A DNA stretch of 64,000 nt from Nocardia fusca NBRC 14340 (lineage in GTDB: Bacteria > Actinomycetota > Actinomycetes > Mycobacteriales > Mycobacteriaceae). Within the stretch, counting starts at the first letter, position 1, and the number at the start of each line of letters is the position of its first letter. The notes under the pieces are model-generated. The model was not told the DNA's origin, searched no databases, and worked only from the letters and a program-made list of their open reading frames with translations. The stretch spans positions 1 to 64,000 of the forward strand of contig NZ_BDCU01000050.1 of assembly GCF_001618425.1 (NCBI RefSeq), written 5' to 3'. The position numbers and the translations under genes were made by a program. Positions 1-8,959 of this stretch are shown one piece after another.

Positions 1-23
1 GAGTCCTTCCTCGTAATGGGTTG

Positions 24-130
24 TCGCTGCTACCTCGGAGCCACCGGCCAGATCTCGACCTCCGAAGAAGTGACTCACATCACATCTGCTGAGTGTCGAA
101 GCCGGCGGAACGACTCCGAGGTAGCAGCGA
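24..130. repeat. 17-bp perfect inverted repeat upstream of the first gene
   Basis: The arm TCGCTGCTACCTCGGAG (24-40) recurs as its exact reverse complement at 114-130, separated by 73 nt. The right arm ends 23 nt before the ATG at 154, so the structure lies in the promoter or leader of that gene. It could be a two-site operator with looping, a leader RNA stem, or a mobile-element scar. The sequence does not decide between these. Confidence 0.7.
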
Positions 131-153
131 ACGACCCACACAGGAGGACGAAA

Positions 154-579
154 ATGATCGACACCCAGCAGCCCACCCCCGAACTGCAGGCGCTGAACCG
201 CCTGGTCGGCACCTGGAAGGTCAGCGGCGGCGCGGAAGGAACCGTGCGCTACGAATGGATGCCCGGGCGGTTCTTCCTACTCCAGCACATCGACCTCACC
301 CAGCACGGCGAGCCCGTCACCGGCATGGAGGTGATCGGCAACCTGCGCCCGTTCGGCGAACCGACCGGCCCCGATGTGACATCGCGGTACTACGACTCGG
401 TCGGCAACACCTTCGACTACGTCTACGAACTGATCGGCGACATACTCACCATCTGGGCCGGTGCGAAGGGCAGCCCGGCCTACTACCGGGGCACCTTCGA
501 CGCCGACGGCACCACCGTCACCGGCGGATGGGTCTACCCCGGCGGCGGTGGATACACCTCGACCATGACTCGCATCTGA
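154..579 (+). CDS. DUF1579-like small soluble protein
   Basis: This 141-residue protein starts at the ATG preceded by AGGAGG at 142-147. An open frame reaches back to position 16, but the extra residues are low complexity and lack a ribosome site. The N-terminus (ELQALNRLVGTWKVSGGAEG) and the later GTFDADGTTVTGGWVYPGGG stretch resemble the DUF1579/lipocalin-like beta-barrel family, whose members often read LxxLVGxWxxxG near the start. No signal peptide or membrane segment is visible. No biochemical role is known to me. It stands alone behind a long inverted repeat and is not obviously part of an operon. Confidence 0.7.
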   Translation: MIDTQQPTPELQALNRLVGTWKVSGGAEGTVRYEWMPGRFFLLQHIDLTQHGEPVTGMEVIGNLRPFGEPTGPDVTSRYYDSVGNTFDYVYELIGDILTIWAGAKGSPAYYRGTFDADGTTVTGGWVYPGGGGYTSTMTRI

Positions 580-694
580 CCCGGCGGCCCGAGCCGGTCA
601 CCGCCCGGCTCCGCCGGCACTTCCTACTACCCGCACCGACCGCCCCGGCCTGTCGCACTCACCTGCCCGGAAGAACCCTGCGGTGGATACGGCG

Positions 695-889
695 TCACTC
701 CGGGGCGGCGGTGGGCCCGGAGAGCCGAGAGCGAGCCAGCCCGGTGGCGTCGCGCTCCAGCATCATCCAGAGCGCGGTGATGTCCTCGACGAGGCGGTCG
801 CGGGTGACCGAGAGGTCCCCACCGGCCCAGGACAGTACCGTTTGGGCAGTGCCACCGATGACGAAGGCGGGGCGGTGGAGGCCAGGGAG
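695..889 (-). pseudogene. C-terminal remnant of a TetR-family regulator
   Basis: On the minus strand, 64 codons from 889 down to the TGA at 695-697 read like the tail of an actinobacterial TetR protein. Recognisable pieces are PAFVIGGTAQTVLSWAGGDL followed by VTRDRLVEDITALWMML. A stop codon at 890-892 interrupts the frame upstream, and the helix-turn-helix and most of the ligand domain are absent. This is therefore a 3' fragment of a lost regulator, perhaps of the neighbouring oxidoreductase gene at 1020. The rest of the 580-1019 gap shows nothing I can support. Confidence 0.6.
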
Positions 890-1019
890 TCAGAGTGCCG
901 GGCAGGAATTTTCGCGGCGGCCGGACAGGTTCTTCCGCTGAGGTCGTCGACGACGAGACGCCGCGGGAATTCCGCGGGCAGGTCGGCCGGCCCGCAGCTC
1001 GGGCATCGGAAGGAACACG

Positions 1020-1880
1020 ATGAAGTTCGCCGTCAGTTACAGCACCGCCCATTTCGGTGCGGATCCGGATCGCCTCGCCGCCTACGCGCGGCACGCCGAG
1101 GCCTGTGGATTCGAAGGGCTGTACCTGCCCGAACATCTGGTTCTGTATCCCGGGGCGAAACTACACAATGTCGAGGTGCCGCCCGGCCTGCCCTTCACCG
1201 ACCCGCTGGACACTCTCGCCTTCGTCGCCGCGGTCACCGACCGGCTGCTACTCGGGACCGGGGTCCTGCTGCTGCCCTATCGGCATCCGGTCGTGCTGGC
1301 CAAGCAGCTGGCGACGATCGATGTGCTGTCGAAGGGGCGGATGCGGCTGCTGTCCGTCGGACTGGGCACCCTGTCGGCCGAGGCGTCCGCGGCCGGAGTC
1401 GATTTCCGTACGCGCGGACGACGTGCCGACGAGGCGATCGATGTGCTGCGGTTGCTGTGGTCCGGCGGCGAGGAGGGGGTGAGCTATCACGGCGAATTCT
1501 TCGATTTCGAGAACCTGGTCCAATTCCCGAAGCCCCACGAGTCGACCACCTTGCCCGTTCACATCGGTGGTTCGAGCACGGCCGCCGCGCGCCGGGCCGG
1601 GCTGCGCGGCGACGGGTACTTCGCGGGTGGGGCGCTGCTCCCGGACGAACGCGCGGCGCAGTGGGAACTGGCCCGCACGACCGCGGCGGAGGCGGGACGC
1701 GATCCCGATCTGCTCGAGTACACACGGTGGAGCGGGCTGGATATGACCGACGAGCGATTGGCCGCCTTCACGGCCCAGGGGGTGACCCGGGTGGTCGTGA
1801 GCGCTACGGCCACCGATCCGGCCGAACAACAGGACGAGCTTTCCGCATTCGCCGAACGGTTCCTCGCAGGGCGTTCCTGA
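1020..1880 (+). CDS. F420-type luciferase-like (LLM) oxidoreductase
   Basis: A 286-residue protein of the luciferase-like monooxygenase superfamily. The start is MKFAVSYSTAHFGADP, followed by GFEGLYLPEHL (about residues 31-41), GTGVLLLPYRHPVVLAKQLA (about 79-98) and the late VPVHIGGSS-type strand, here LPVHIGGSSTAAARRAG. This arrangement is typical of actinobacterial F420-dependent LLM enzymes, which reduce or oxidise small organic substrates; the cofactor is inferred from family. AAGGAACACG precedes the ATG. It is a single gene converging on the unknown gene at 1911, with 30 nt between the stops. The substrate is unknown. Confidence 0.85.
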   Translation: MKFAVSYSTAHFGADPDRLAAYARHAEACGFEGLYLPEHLVLYPGAKLHNVEVPPGLPFTDPLDTLAFVAAVTDRLLLGTGVLLLPYRHPVVLAKQLATIDVLSKGRMRLLSVGLGTLSAEASAAGVDFRTRGRRADEAIDVLRLLWSGGEEGVSYHGEFFDFENLVQFPKPHESTTLPVHIGGSSTAAARRAGLRGDGYFAGGALLPDERAAQWELARTTAAEAGRDPDLLEYTRWSGLDMTDERLAAFTAQGVTRVVVSATATDPAEQQDELSAFAERFLAGRS

Positions 1881-1890
1881 CCCGTCTCAC

Positions 1891-1904
1891 CGGACCTCGG
1901 TCCG
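1891..1904. terminator. Possible short hairpin between convergent genes
   Basis: CGGACC at 1891-1896 and GGTCCG at 1899-1904 are complementary, separated by only 2 nt, inside the 30-nt gap between two convergent stop codons. The loop is tight, so the real stem would be about five pairs. There is no U-tract. This is a weak candidate for a bidirectional terminator. Confidence 0.3.
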
Positions 1905-1910
1905 CGTGGT

Positions 1911-2540
1911 TCAGACCGCGCGGACCAGGGCCTGGCGGCCACGAAGATCGGCCAGCAGGACCTCACCGCTGTGGAAGACCTCGATATCCTCGCGGACCTG
2001 TTCCGGCACCCCGGCCGCCCCGAGGGCGCATCGTTTGAATGCCCGGGCCGCGGAACTGAGGGGGTGATGGGCGGACAGGACCCGGCACGCGAGTTCGGCG
2101 GGCAGCTCGTCGCCCCAGACCGCGAGTTCGGCCAGCCCCTTGTCCAGGCAGTCGATGGCGCCTTTGCGGACCCATTCGTTCGAGACGAAGACGTCCGGCG
2201 CCAGCAGCACGCTCTCCGGCCAGGTGTCGTGCACGGGTGAGGCCATGGCGGTGGTGAGGTCCAGTACGGTCGCGCCGAGGATCTCGAGCGGGCGCACATC
2301 GTCGTGTTCGGTGAGCACGGCGACCACCTCCCAGCCGCCCATCATGCGGTCGAAGATGAACCCGCCCGCATACCGCACCGCGTCCACGGTGTTCGGCGCG
2401 ACGATCGCCAGCCGGTGGCGCAGCGGGTGGCGGCGGGCGTGCGCGCGCATGAAGTGGACCGGACGTAGCCCCGGGCCGACCATGGTTTCGGAGTCCGGAG
2501 GGCAATCAGCCGCACTGCGTTCATCCCGTGAACCGATCAC
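1911..2540 (-). CDS. Hypothetical protein, 209 aa
   Basis: I do not recognise this protein. The chosen start is the GTG at 2540, which has GGAG six bases upstream; the frame extends to a TTG at 2564. The central part has alternating strands and helices (HRLAIVAPNTVDAVRYAGGF, WEVVAVLTEH, VLLAPDVFVSNEW), suggesting an alpha/beta soluble fold of the kind found in receiver or Rossmann-like domains. No catalytic motif or membrane segment stands out. Codon use matches the neighbours, so it is probably a real gene. It is convergent with the LLM gene. Confidence 0.65.
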   Translation of the reverse strand: MIGSRDERSAADCPPDSETMVGPGLRPVHFMRAHARRHPLRHRLAIVAPNTVDAVRYAGGFIFDRMMGGWEVVAVLTEHDDVRPLEILGATVLDLTTAMASPVHDTWPESVLLAPDVFVSNEWVRKGAIDCLDKGLAELAVWGDELPAELACRVLSAHHPLSSAARAFKRCALGAAGVPEQVREDIEVFHSGEVLLADLRGRQALVRAV

Positions 2541-2634
2541 CGGGTACTCCGTTCGATAAACCAACTGCTGAAACAGTAGGGTCGAACGGCCATATGTGAT
2601 GCACGTCTCATCGAATTATTAAGTGTGCTATACA

Positions 2635-3783
2635 TCACAAACCAAGGTCTTTGGCAATGATAACTTTCATGACCTCGCTGGTCCCGGCGTAGATCCGCGC
2701 GACCCGGGCATCGGTGTAGAGCCGGGCGATCGGATACTCCATCATGTAGCCGTAACCGCCGAACAACTGCAGGCACCGATCCACGACCCGGGCCTGGGTC
2801 TCGGTGGCGAACAGTTTCACCCGGGCGGCGTCGGCACCGGAGAGCTGCCCGTCCACCAGATCCCGCACCGCGCGATCCACCAGGGTCTGCCCGGCCTCGA
2901 TCTCGGCGGAGATCGCGGCGAGTTCGAATTTCGTGTTCTGGAACGACGCCACCGGCGTCCCGAATGCCTTGCGCTCCTTGACGTAATCGATGGTGGCGTG
3001 CAGCGCCGCCCGCGCCTGCGCCACCGACCCCACCGCCACCGTCATCCGCTCCTGGGGCAGGTTGTGCCCGAGATACCCGAAGGCGGCACCCTCCTCGCCA
3101 AGCTTGTTGGCCACCGGTACCCGCACATCGGTGAACGACAGCTCCACCGTGTCCTGCACCTTGCATCCCATCTTGTCCAGGACCCGGCCACGCGCGAAAC
3201 CGGGCATCCCGTCCTCCACCACCAGCAGGGTCAGGCCCGCACGCCGGTTGTCCGGATCGGTCGCGGTGCGGGCCACCACGATCACCAGATCGGCGAGCAG
3301 ACCGCCGGTAATGAATGTTTTCGCCCCGTTGAGCACATAGTCGTCGCCGTCGCGGACCGCGGTGGTGCGGATACCGGCGAGATCGGAACCGGTGCCCGGC
3401 TCGGTCATGGCGATCGCGGTGAGCAGGCTCCCGTCGGCGAGGCCGGGAAACCACCGTTGCCGCTGCGCCGCGTCGGCGTACCCGAGGAAGTACGGCAGGA
3501 TCACGTCGAGCTGGGTGCGCACGGTACCGAGCGTCACCAGCGCCCGCTGGGCCTCCTCCTGCAACACCACGTTGTACCGGTAGTCCCGGACCCCCATCCC
3601 GCCGTACTCTTCCGGGATCGCGGTACCGAGCAGACCGAGTTCACCCAGCCGCCGGAACACCTCGCGGGGCAGCTGCCCCTGCTTCTCCCAGTCCGGGTAC
3701 CGGGGCACCACCTCCTTCTCGATGAACTCGCGCGCCAGATCCCGGAACGCTTCGTGGTCGGCGGTGAACAGATCGCGACGCAT
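2635..3783 (-). CDS. Acyl-CoA dehydrogenase (FadE type)
   Basis: A 382-residue flavoprotein predicted to introduce a 2,3-double bond into an acyl-CoA. The ATG at 3783 has AGGAAG upstream; a longer open frame runs into the preceding thiolase gene and is rejected. The family landmarks are EEYGGMGV (about residues 59-66), the FAD-binding TEPGTGSDLA (127-136), the LFGGYGYM segment and the C-terminal IYAGTSEVMK. The usual medium-chain IYEGTS glutamate is alanine here, as in many long-chain/isovaleryl-like members that take the base from another helix. It is the last gene of the leftward run, 7 nt after the thiolase stop. Confidence 0.9.
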   Translation of the reverse strand: MRRDLFTADHEAFRDLAREFIEKEVVPRYPDWEKQGQLPREVFRRLGELGLLGTAIPEEYGGMGVRDYRYNVVLQEEAQRALVTLGTVRTQLDVILPYFLGYADAAQRQRWFPGLADGSLLTAIAMTEPGTGSDLAGIRTTAVRDGDDYVLNGAKTFITGGLLADLVIVVARTATDPDNRRAGLTLLVVEDGMPGFARGRVLDKMGCKVQDTVELSFTDVRVPVANKLGEEGAAFGYLGHNLPQERMTVAVGSVAQARAALHATIDYVKERKAFGTPVASFQNTKFELAAISAEIEAGQTLVDRAVRDLVDGQLSGADAARVKLFATETQARVVDRCLQLFGGYGYMMEYPIARLYTDARVARIYAGTSEVMKVIIAKDLGL

Positions 3784-3790
3784 GTTCTTC

Positions 3791-4954
3791 CTAGGAGACG
3801 AGTTCGACGACGGTGGCATTGGCGGTGCCGCCGCCCTCGCACATGGTTTGCAGGCCGAAGCGGATCCCGTGGTCCCGCATGTGATGGATCATCCTGGTCA
3901 TGAGCACCGCGCCCGAACCCCCGAGCGGATGCCCGAGCGCGATGGCGCCACCCAGCGGGTTGAGCCGCTCCGGGTCGGCACCGGTTTCGGCCTGCCACGC
4001 CAGCGGGACCGGCGCGAACGCCTCGTTGACCTCGAAGATCCCGATATCGGCGACCGTGAGCCCGGTTCTGCGCAGTACCTTCTCGGTCGCCGGGATGGGA
4101 CCGGTGAGCATGAGCACCGGGTCGGCGCCCGCCACCACACCCGCGCGGTAGCGCACGAGCGGGGTCAGGCCGAGTTCGGCGGCCTTCTCTGGAGTGGTGA
4201 CCAGCAGGGCCGCGGCGCCGTCGGAGATCTGGGAGGAATTACCCGCGTGGATGACGCCGTCGTCCTGGAACGCCGGTTTCAGATTCGCCAGCTTCTCGGC
4301 GGTGGTACCGCGGCGGATCCCCTCGTCGGCGGTGACCTCTCCACCCTCGGTGGTCTCCCCCGCGGGCGCGTCGACCGCGACGATCTGCTCCTCGAACGCG
4401 CCCCGGTCCTGGGCGGCGGCCGCCAGCTCGTGCGATCGCGCGGAGTACTCGTCGAGTACCGTCCGGGTGAAACCCCATTTCCGGGCGACGAGTTCGGCCG
4501 AGATCCCCTGGTTGAAGGAGAAATCGTCGTAACGGGCCAGCACCGCCGGGCCGTACGGCTGTCCGGTCGCGCGGGCGGCGCCCAGCGGCACCCGGCTCAT
4601 CACCTCGACCCCGCCGGCCACCACCAGATCCTGCTGACCCGACAGCACCGCCTGCGCCGCGAAATCCAAGGCCTGCTGACTCGATCCGCAAGCCCGGTTC
4701 ACCGTGGTCCCGGGGATGGATTCGGGCCAGCCGGCGGCCAGTATCGCATACCGGCCGATATTGCTCGACTGATCGCCGACCTGGGACACACACCCCCACA
4801 CCACATCGTCGATCAGCGCCGGGTCGACGCCGGTGCGTTCGACGAGGGCCCGCAGCACCACCGCGGACAGGTCGGCGGCATGCACACTCGACAGGCCACC
4901 CTTCCGTTTGCCGACCGGTGTGCGCACCGCGCCGGCGATCACCGCTTCCCGCAT
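3791..4954 (-). CDS. Thiolase (acetyl-CoA acyltransferase)
   Basis: A 387-residue thiolase expected to cleave a 3-ketoacyl-CoA with CoA. The nucleophilic cysteine is Cys89 in NRACGSSQQ. The ALGHPLGGSG motif supplies the catalytic histidine, and the C-terminal cysteine is in MCEGGGTANATV (about Cys372). Length is normal for degradative FadA-type thiolases. The stop of the enoyl-CoA hydratase gene abuts this gene's ATG with no gap, and the acyl-CoA dehydrogenase follows after 7 nt, so the three are one transcript. It most resembles the actinobacterial FadA5/FadA6 group, but the exact substrate cannot be read from sequence. Confidence 0.93.
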   Translation of the reverse strand: MREAVIAGAVRTPVGKRKGGLSSVHAADLSAVVLRALVERTGVDPALIDDVVWGCVSQVGDQSSNIGRYAILAAGWPESIPGTTVNRACGSSQQALDFAAQAVLSGQQDLVVAGGVEVMSRVPLGAARATGQPYGPAVLARYDDFSFNQGISAELVARKWGFTRTVLDEYSARSHELAAAAQDRGAFEEQIVAVDAPAGETTEGGEVTADEGIRRGTTAEKLANLKPAFQDDGVIHAGNSSQISDGAAALLVTTPEKAAELGLTPLVRYRAGVVAGADPVLMLTGPIPATEKVLRRTGLTVADIGIFEVNEAFAPVPLAWQAETGADPERLNPLGGAIALGHPLGGSGAVLMTRMIHHMRDHGIRFGLQTMCEGGGTANATVVELVS

Positions 4955-5785
4955 CTACCCGCTCTCTTTCTCGCCGCCGGCCGGGGGCAGCGACCAGGCG
5001 CCGGTGAAACGCGGTGCGCGATTCCCGGCGAAGGCCGCGTACGCCTCCGGCGCGTCGGCGGTGGCGAAATTGACTCCCTGGGCCCGGGCCTCGCCGGCCA
5101 GAGCCTCTCGTAATGTCGAGTCTGCACCCTCGTTCAGCAAGGCCTTGGTCTGCGCCAGCGCGACCGGCGGCCCGGCCGCCAGCCGATCCGCGAGATCCGC
5201 GGTGAACGCGTCTATCTCGGCGGCGGCGATCACCCAGGTGACCAGTCCCAGTGCTTCGGCGCGGGCGGCGTCGACGGTCTCGGCCAGCAGGGCCAGGCGT
5301 TTGGCCTGCTGCAGGCCGACCAGTTTCGGCAGCAACCAGGAACCGCCGAGATCCACCGACAGACCGCGCCGCGCGAAGATCTGCGCGAATCTGGCTTCCG
5401 GGGTGGCGACCACCAGATCGCAGCCCAGGGCGAGATTCCATCCGGCGCCGACCGCCACACCGGTCACCTTCGCGACGGTGGGGATCGGCAGTTCGTGCAG
5501 TTGCAGGGCGAGATCGGTGAAGATCCGCAGTTTGTCCATCGGGTGCCGGGCATCGGGCACCGAGATATCGGCTCCCGAACAGAATGCGCCCCCGGCGCCG
5601 GTGAGCACCAGCGCACGCACGGACCGATCGCCGCCGGTATCGCGCAGCACATCCGCCAGGTCCCGCCACATCGCCCAGGTCATGGCGTTCTTGCGGTGCG
5701 GCCGGTTCAGGGTCACCGTCCGGACCCCGGCCCGGTCGGCCACCAGCAGCTCGGGTTCGCCGGTGGGCGGCTCGCCGTTCGTCAC
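4955..5785 (-). CDS. Enoyl-CoA hydratase/isomerase (crotonase family)
   Basis: A 276-residue crotonase-fold protein. The GTG start at 5785 overlaps the CoA-transferase stop by 4 nt (GTGA) and has GGGGGAG upstream, so the two are translationally coupled. The oxyanion-hole segments GAGGAFCSGADIS (about residues 65-77) and GVAVGAGWNLALGCDLVV (about 110-127) are present. The LGGSWLLPKLVG stretch resembles PaaG/CaiD-like members, where one of the two crotonase glutamates is often missing. Its reaction could therefore be hydration or double-bond isomerisation. Confidence 0.88.
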   Translation of the reverse strand: MTNGEPPTGEPELLVADRAGVRTVTLNRPHRKNAMTWAMWRDLADVLRDTGGDRSVRALVLTGAGGAFCSGADISVPDARHPMDKLRIFTDLALQLHELPIPTVAKVTGVAVGAGWNLALGCDLVVATPEARFAQIFARRGLSVDLGGSWLLPKLVGLQQAKRLALLAETVDAARAEALGLVTWVIAAAEIDAFTADLADRLAAGPPVALAQTKALLNEGADSTLREALAGEARAQGVNFATADAPEAYAAFAGNRAPRFTGAWSLPPAGGEKESG

Positions 5786-7014
5786 TGTCGCTCCCCCGCG
5801 CCCACGGCCCGATATCCGGGTCCGATCACCGAATCGGCGCGCAACTCCTCGATTTCCGCCGCCGACCGGCCCAGTTCCCGCAGCACGGCGTCGGTGTGCT
5901 CGCCCAGACCCGGCACCGCGCCCATCGGCGGGTCGAAACCGCGGATCACGGCCGGCGGCAGCAGGGCGGGCACCGGGCCGCCGGGACTGTCCACCGCGCG
6001 CCAGCGATCGCGGGCCGCGAGTTGCGGATGGTCGATCATCTCGGCCGCGGTGTTGTACCGCGAATTGCCGATACCGGCCTCGTCGGCGGCCTTCTGCACC
6101 TCGGCCAGCGTGTGCCGGGCACACCAGCCACCGATGGCCTCGTCCAGCACCCCACGGTTGCGCACGCGGTCGGAATTGCTCCGGAAACGGTCGTCCCCGG
6201 CGAGATCCGGGCGGCCCAGAATCTCCCGGGCCAGCCGCTGCCACTCCCGGTCGTTGGTGGTGCCGAGCACCACGGTCTGCCCGTCCCCGGTGGCATAGGC
6301 GCCGTAGGGCGCTACCGCGGGCGAGCTCATGCCCAGCGGCTGCTGCTCCACCCCGGAATGCCGGGTGTAGTTCAGGTGATAGCCCATCATCTCGGCCATG
6401 GTGTCGAAGAGGCTGATACTGATCGAGCCACCGGCTGTCCCGGTCTCGCGATACCGTCCGCACAGCTGGGCCACGATCGACAGGGCCGCATACAGTCCCG
6501 TGGTCACATCCGCCACCGCCGGTCCGGGTTTGGCCGGTTCGCCCGGGCGCCCGGTCACCGAGCACACCCCCGACTCCGCCTGGACGAGCAGATCGTAGGC
6601 GCGTTTGTGCGAGAGCGGGCCGCCCGCCCCGAAACCGTCTATCTCCAGCGCGATCAGGTGTGGATGGCGTCCGGCCAGGTCGGCGGGGGCCAGGCCGAGC
6701 CGCGCGGTGGCGCCCGGCGCCAGATTCGACACCAGCACATCCGCGCGGGCCAGCAGTTCGTGCAGCACCGCCAGACCCCGGTCGGATTTCAGATCGAGGG
6801 TCACCGACTCCTTGCCCCGGTTGACCCAGACGAAATGGGCCGCCTGGCCCGCCACCACATCGTCGTAGTGCCGGGCGAAATCACCGCCGGCCGGGTTCTC
6901 CACCTTGATCACCCGGGCGCCGAAATCGGCGAGGGTGCGGGTGCACATAGGCGCCGATACCGCCTGTTCCAACGCCACCACCAGCACTCCGGCCAGCGGT
7001 CCGGCGGTGGTCAT
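5782..7014 (-). CDS. Class III CoA-transferase (CaiB/BaiF family)
   Basis: A 410-residue family III CoA-transferase, predicted to move CoA between an acyl-CoA and a free acid. Landmarks are the N-terminal GPLAGVLVVALEQAVSAP, RVIKVENPAGGDFAR, WVNRGKESVTLDLKSDRG and the catalytic-aspartate region PGPAVADVTTGLYAA (Asp near residue 167). The late LGEHTDAVLRELG is typical of the C-terminus. The ATG at 7014 shares one base with the SDR stop (TGATG). In the operon it could activate the incoming acid at the expense of a product CoA ester. Confidence 0.92.
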   Translation of the reverse strand: MTTAGPLAGVLVVALEQAVSAPMCTRTLADFGARVIKVENPAGGDFARHYDDVVAGQAAHFVWVNRGKESVTLDLKSDRGLAVLHELLARADVLVSNLAPGATARLGLAPADLAGRHPHLIALEIDGFGAGGPLSHKRAYDLLVQAESGVCSVTGRPGEPAKPGPAVADVTTGLYAALSIVAQLCGRYRETGTAGGSISISLFDTMAEMMGYHLNYTRHSGVEQQPLGMSSPAVAPYGAYATGDGQTVVLGTTNDREWQRLAREILGRPDLAGDDRFRSNSDRVRNRGVLDEAIGGWCARHTLAEVQKAADEAGIGNSRYNTAAEMIDHPQLAARDRWRAVDSPGGPVPALLPPAVIRGFDPPMGAVPGLGEHTDAVLRELGRSAAEIEELRADSVIGPGYRAVGAGERQ

Positions 7015-7781
7015 CACATCACCATGCCGCCGTCGACCGGCAGCACCTGGCCGGTCACGAACGACGCGGCATCGGAGGCGAGGAAGACGAACGCGCCCGC
7101 GACCTCGTCGGGTTCGGCCCAGCGGCGCAGCGGTATCCGGCTGAGCATCTGCTCCGCGAATTTCTCGTCGGTGCGGATGGTTTCGGTCATGGGGGTCGCG
7201 GCCAGCGGCGCGAGCGCGTTCACCAGGATGTTCTTCCGGGCCAGTTCCCGGGCCAGCGATTTGGTGATGCCGATGATCCCGGCCTTGGCGGCGGAATAGT
7301 TGACCTGGCCGAGGGTGCCGGTGAGACCCGCGGAGGAGGTCACGTTGATGATGCGGCCGGTGCCGTCGGACGGCAGGTAGGGCAGTACGGCCTGACTGCA
7401 GTTGAACGTGCCCAGCACGTGCACATCGAAGATCTCGCGCATGGAGTCCGGCGTGGTCTTCGGGAACATCGCCGGAGCCGTGACCCCGGCATTGTTCACC
7501 ACGATATTGACCGTCCCGCCACCCAATTCGGCGGCCTGCCGGGCGGCGTCCACCGCGGAATCGGGGTCGGCCACGTTCAGGGCGCACGCCTGTGCCGTGC
7601 CGCCGTCGGCGGTGATCTTCTCGGCGACCGCGCCCGCGGCGCCGCCGTCGAGGTCGGTGACCAGCACCGCGGCCCCCTGGGCGGCCAACGCCCGGGCCAC
7701 CGCCGAGCCGATACCGCCCGCCGCCCCGGTGACCAGGGCCGTACGGCCGGTCAGATCGAACAAACCGTTGTTCGCTGCCAT
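7014..7781 (-). CDS. Short-chain dehydrogenase/reductase (3-hydroxyacyl-CoA type)
   Basis: A 255-residue classical SDR. The cofactor motif is TGAAGGIG (about residues 17-24), followed by NNAG, the catalytic serine in NVTSSAG and the YSAAK catalytic pair. The aspartate ending the second strand (VLVTDLD) predicts NAD(H). FabG-like and 3-hydroxyacyl-CoA dehydrogenase functions cannot be separated by sequence; the beta-oxidation neighbours favour the latter. The ATG overlaps the upstream dehydrogenase stop (TGATG) and has GAGGAG upstream. The frame reaches further back but only through the neighbouring gene. Confidence 0.9.
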   Translation of the reverse strand: MAANNGLFDLTGRTALVTGAAGGIGSAVARALAAQGAAVLVTDLDGGAAGAVAEKITADGGTAQACALNVADPDSAVDAARQAAELGGGTVNIVVNNAGVTAPAMFPKTTPDSMREIFDVHVLGTFNCSQAVLPYLPSDGTGRIINVTSSAGLTGTLGQVNYSAAKAGIIGITKSLARELARKNILVNALAPLAATPMTETIRTDEKFAEQMLSRIPLRRWAEPDEVAGAFVFLASDAASFVTGQVLPVDGGMVM

Positions 7782-8959
7782 CAGTAACTCCTCGGCATTC
7801 CCAATACGTGCGACCCCAGATAGTTGAGGATCATTTCCTGACTGATCGGTGCGATCCGCATAACCCGCGACTCCCGGAAATACCGGGAGATGTGGTACTC
7901 CTCCGAATAGCCCATCCCACCGTGCGTCTGCATCGCCCGGTCGGCGGCCTCGAAACCCGCCTCCGCGCAGAGATATTTCGCGGTATTGGCCTCCCGGCCA
8001 CACGGTTTGCCCTGGTCGTACAACCAGGTGGCCTTGCGCAGCACGAGTTCGGCGGCGTCCAGCCGAGCCAGCGAATCGGCCAGTGGGAACTGGATCCCCT
8101 GGTTCTTGCCGATCGGCCGCCCGAAGACCTCACGCTCGTTCGCGTACCGGACCGCTCGATCCAGCGCGACCCGGCCCAGCCCGAGCGCTTCGGCCGCGAT
8201 GAGCATCCGCTCGGGATTCAGGCCGTCCAGGAGATATTCGAACCCGCGGCCCTCCTCCCCCACCCGGTCCTCGACCGGTATCCGCAGATCGTCGATGAAC
8301 AACTCGTTGGAGGACACCGCATTGCGGCCCATCTTCGGGATGGGCCGGATATCGATGTGGTCGCGGTCGATATCGGTGAGGAACAGCGTCATACCGCTGG
8401 TCTTCTTCTCGACATCCTCATATTTCCGCGTGCGGGTCAGCAGCAGGATCTTCTCCGACTCCAGCGCCTTGGAGATCCAGACCTTGCGGCCGTTGACCAC
8501 GTAGTGGTCGCCGTCGCGGCGGGCGAAGGTGGTGATCCGGCTGGTGTCCAGGCCCGCGCCCGGTTCCGTGACCCCGAAGCAGACGTGCAGGTCACCGCGG
8601 GCGACCCGGGGCAGGGTGCGCTGTTTCAGTTCCTCCGAACCGTGCACGATCACCGGTTGCATACCGAAGATCGACATATGGATCGAGGTGGCGGCGTTCA
8701 TTCCACCGCCCGACCGCGACACCTGTTCGGCCAGGATCGAGGCCTCGGTGATCCCGAGGCCGTGCCCGCCGTATTCCTCGGGAATGCACAGTCCCAGCCA
8801 GCCGCCGTCGGCGATGGCGCGATAGAACTCGGTGGGGAATTCGTGTTCCCGGTCCTTCTCCATCCAGTACTGATCGTCGAATTTCCGGGCCAGCTCGGCC
8901 ACGGAGTCGCGGATCAGCCGCTGATCCTCGCTCAGCTCGAAACTCATACCGTCGGACAC
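7781..8959 (-). CDS. Acyl-CoA dehydrogenase
   Basis: A 392-residue FadE-type flavoprotein. A GTG start at 8959 is chosen because GGGAG lies five bases upstream; an ATG four codons later is an alternative. Family landmarks are EEYGGHGLG, TEPGAGLDTSRI and the C-terminal RQTHGGMGYSEEY-like segment, here MQTHGGMGYSEEYHISRYF. The terminal RIAPISQEM replaces the usual IYxGTxE, as in a subset of actinobacterial members. It heads the catabolic half of the leftward run, 226 nt after the small membrane protein gene, so a separate promoter is possible. Nothing else is seen in that 226-nt gap. Confidence 0.9.
   Translation of the reverse strand: MSDGMSFELSEDQRLIRDSVAELARKFDDQYWMEKDREHEFPTEFYRAIADGGWLGLCIPEEYGGHGLGITEASILAEQVSRSGGGMNAATSIHMSIFGMQPVIVHGSEELKQRTLPRVARGDLHVCFGVTEPGAGLDTSRITTFARRDGDHYVVNGRKVWISKALESEKILLLTRTRKYEDVEKKTSGMTLFLTDIDRDHIDIRPIPKMGRNAVSSNELFIDDLRIPVEDRVGEEGRGFEYLLDGLNPERMLIAAEALGLGRVALDRAVRYANEREVFGRPIGKNQGIQFPLADSLARLDAAELVLRKATWLYDQGKPCGREANTAKYLCAEAGFEAADRAMQTHGGMGYSEEYHISRYFRESRVMRIAPISQEMILNYLGSHVLGMPRSY

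Noticed and set aside
4955..6565. A 536-codon version of the enoyl-CoA hydratase with a long N-terminus
   Set aside because: The extra part is the CoA-transferase gene in a shifted frame. The coupled GTG at 5785 with a ribosome site explains the start.
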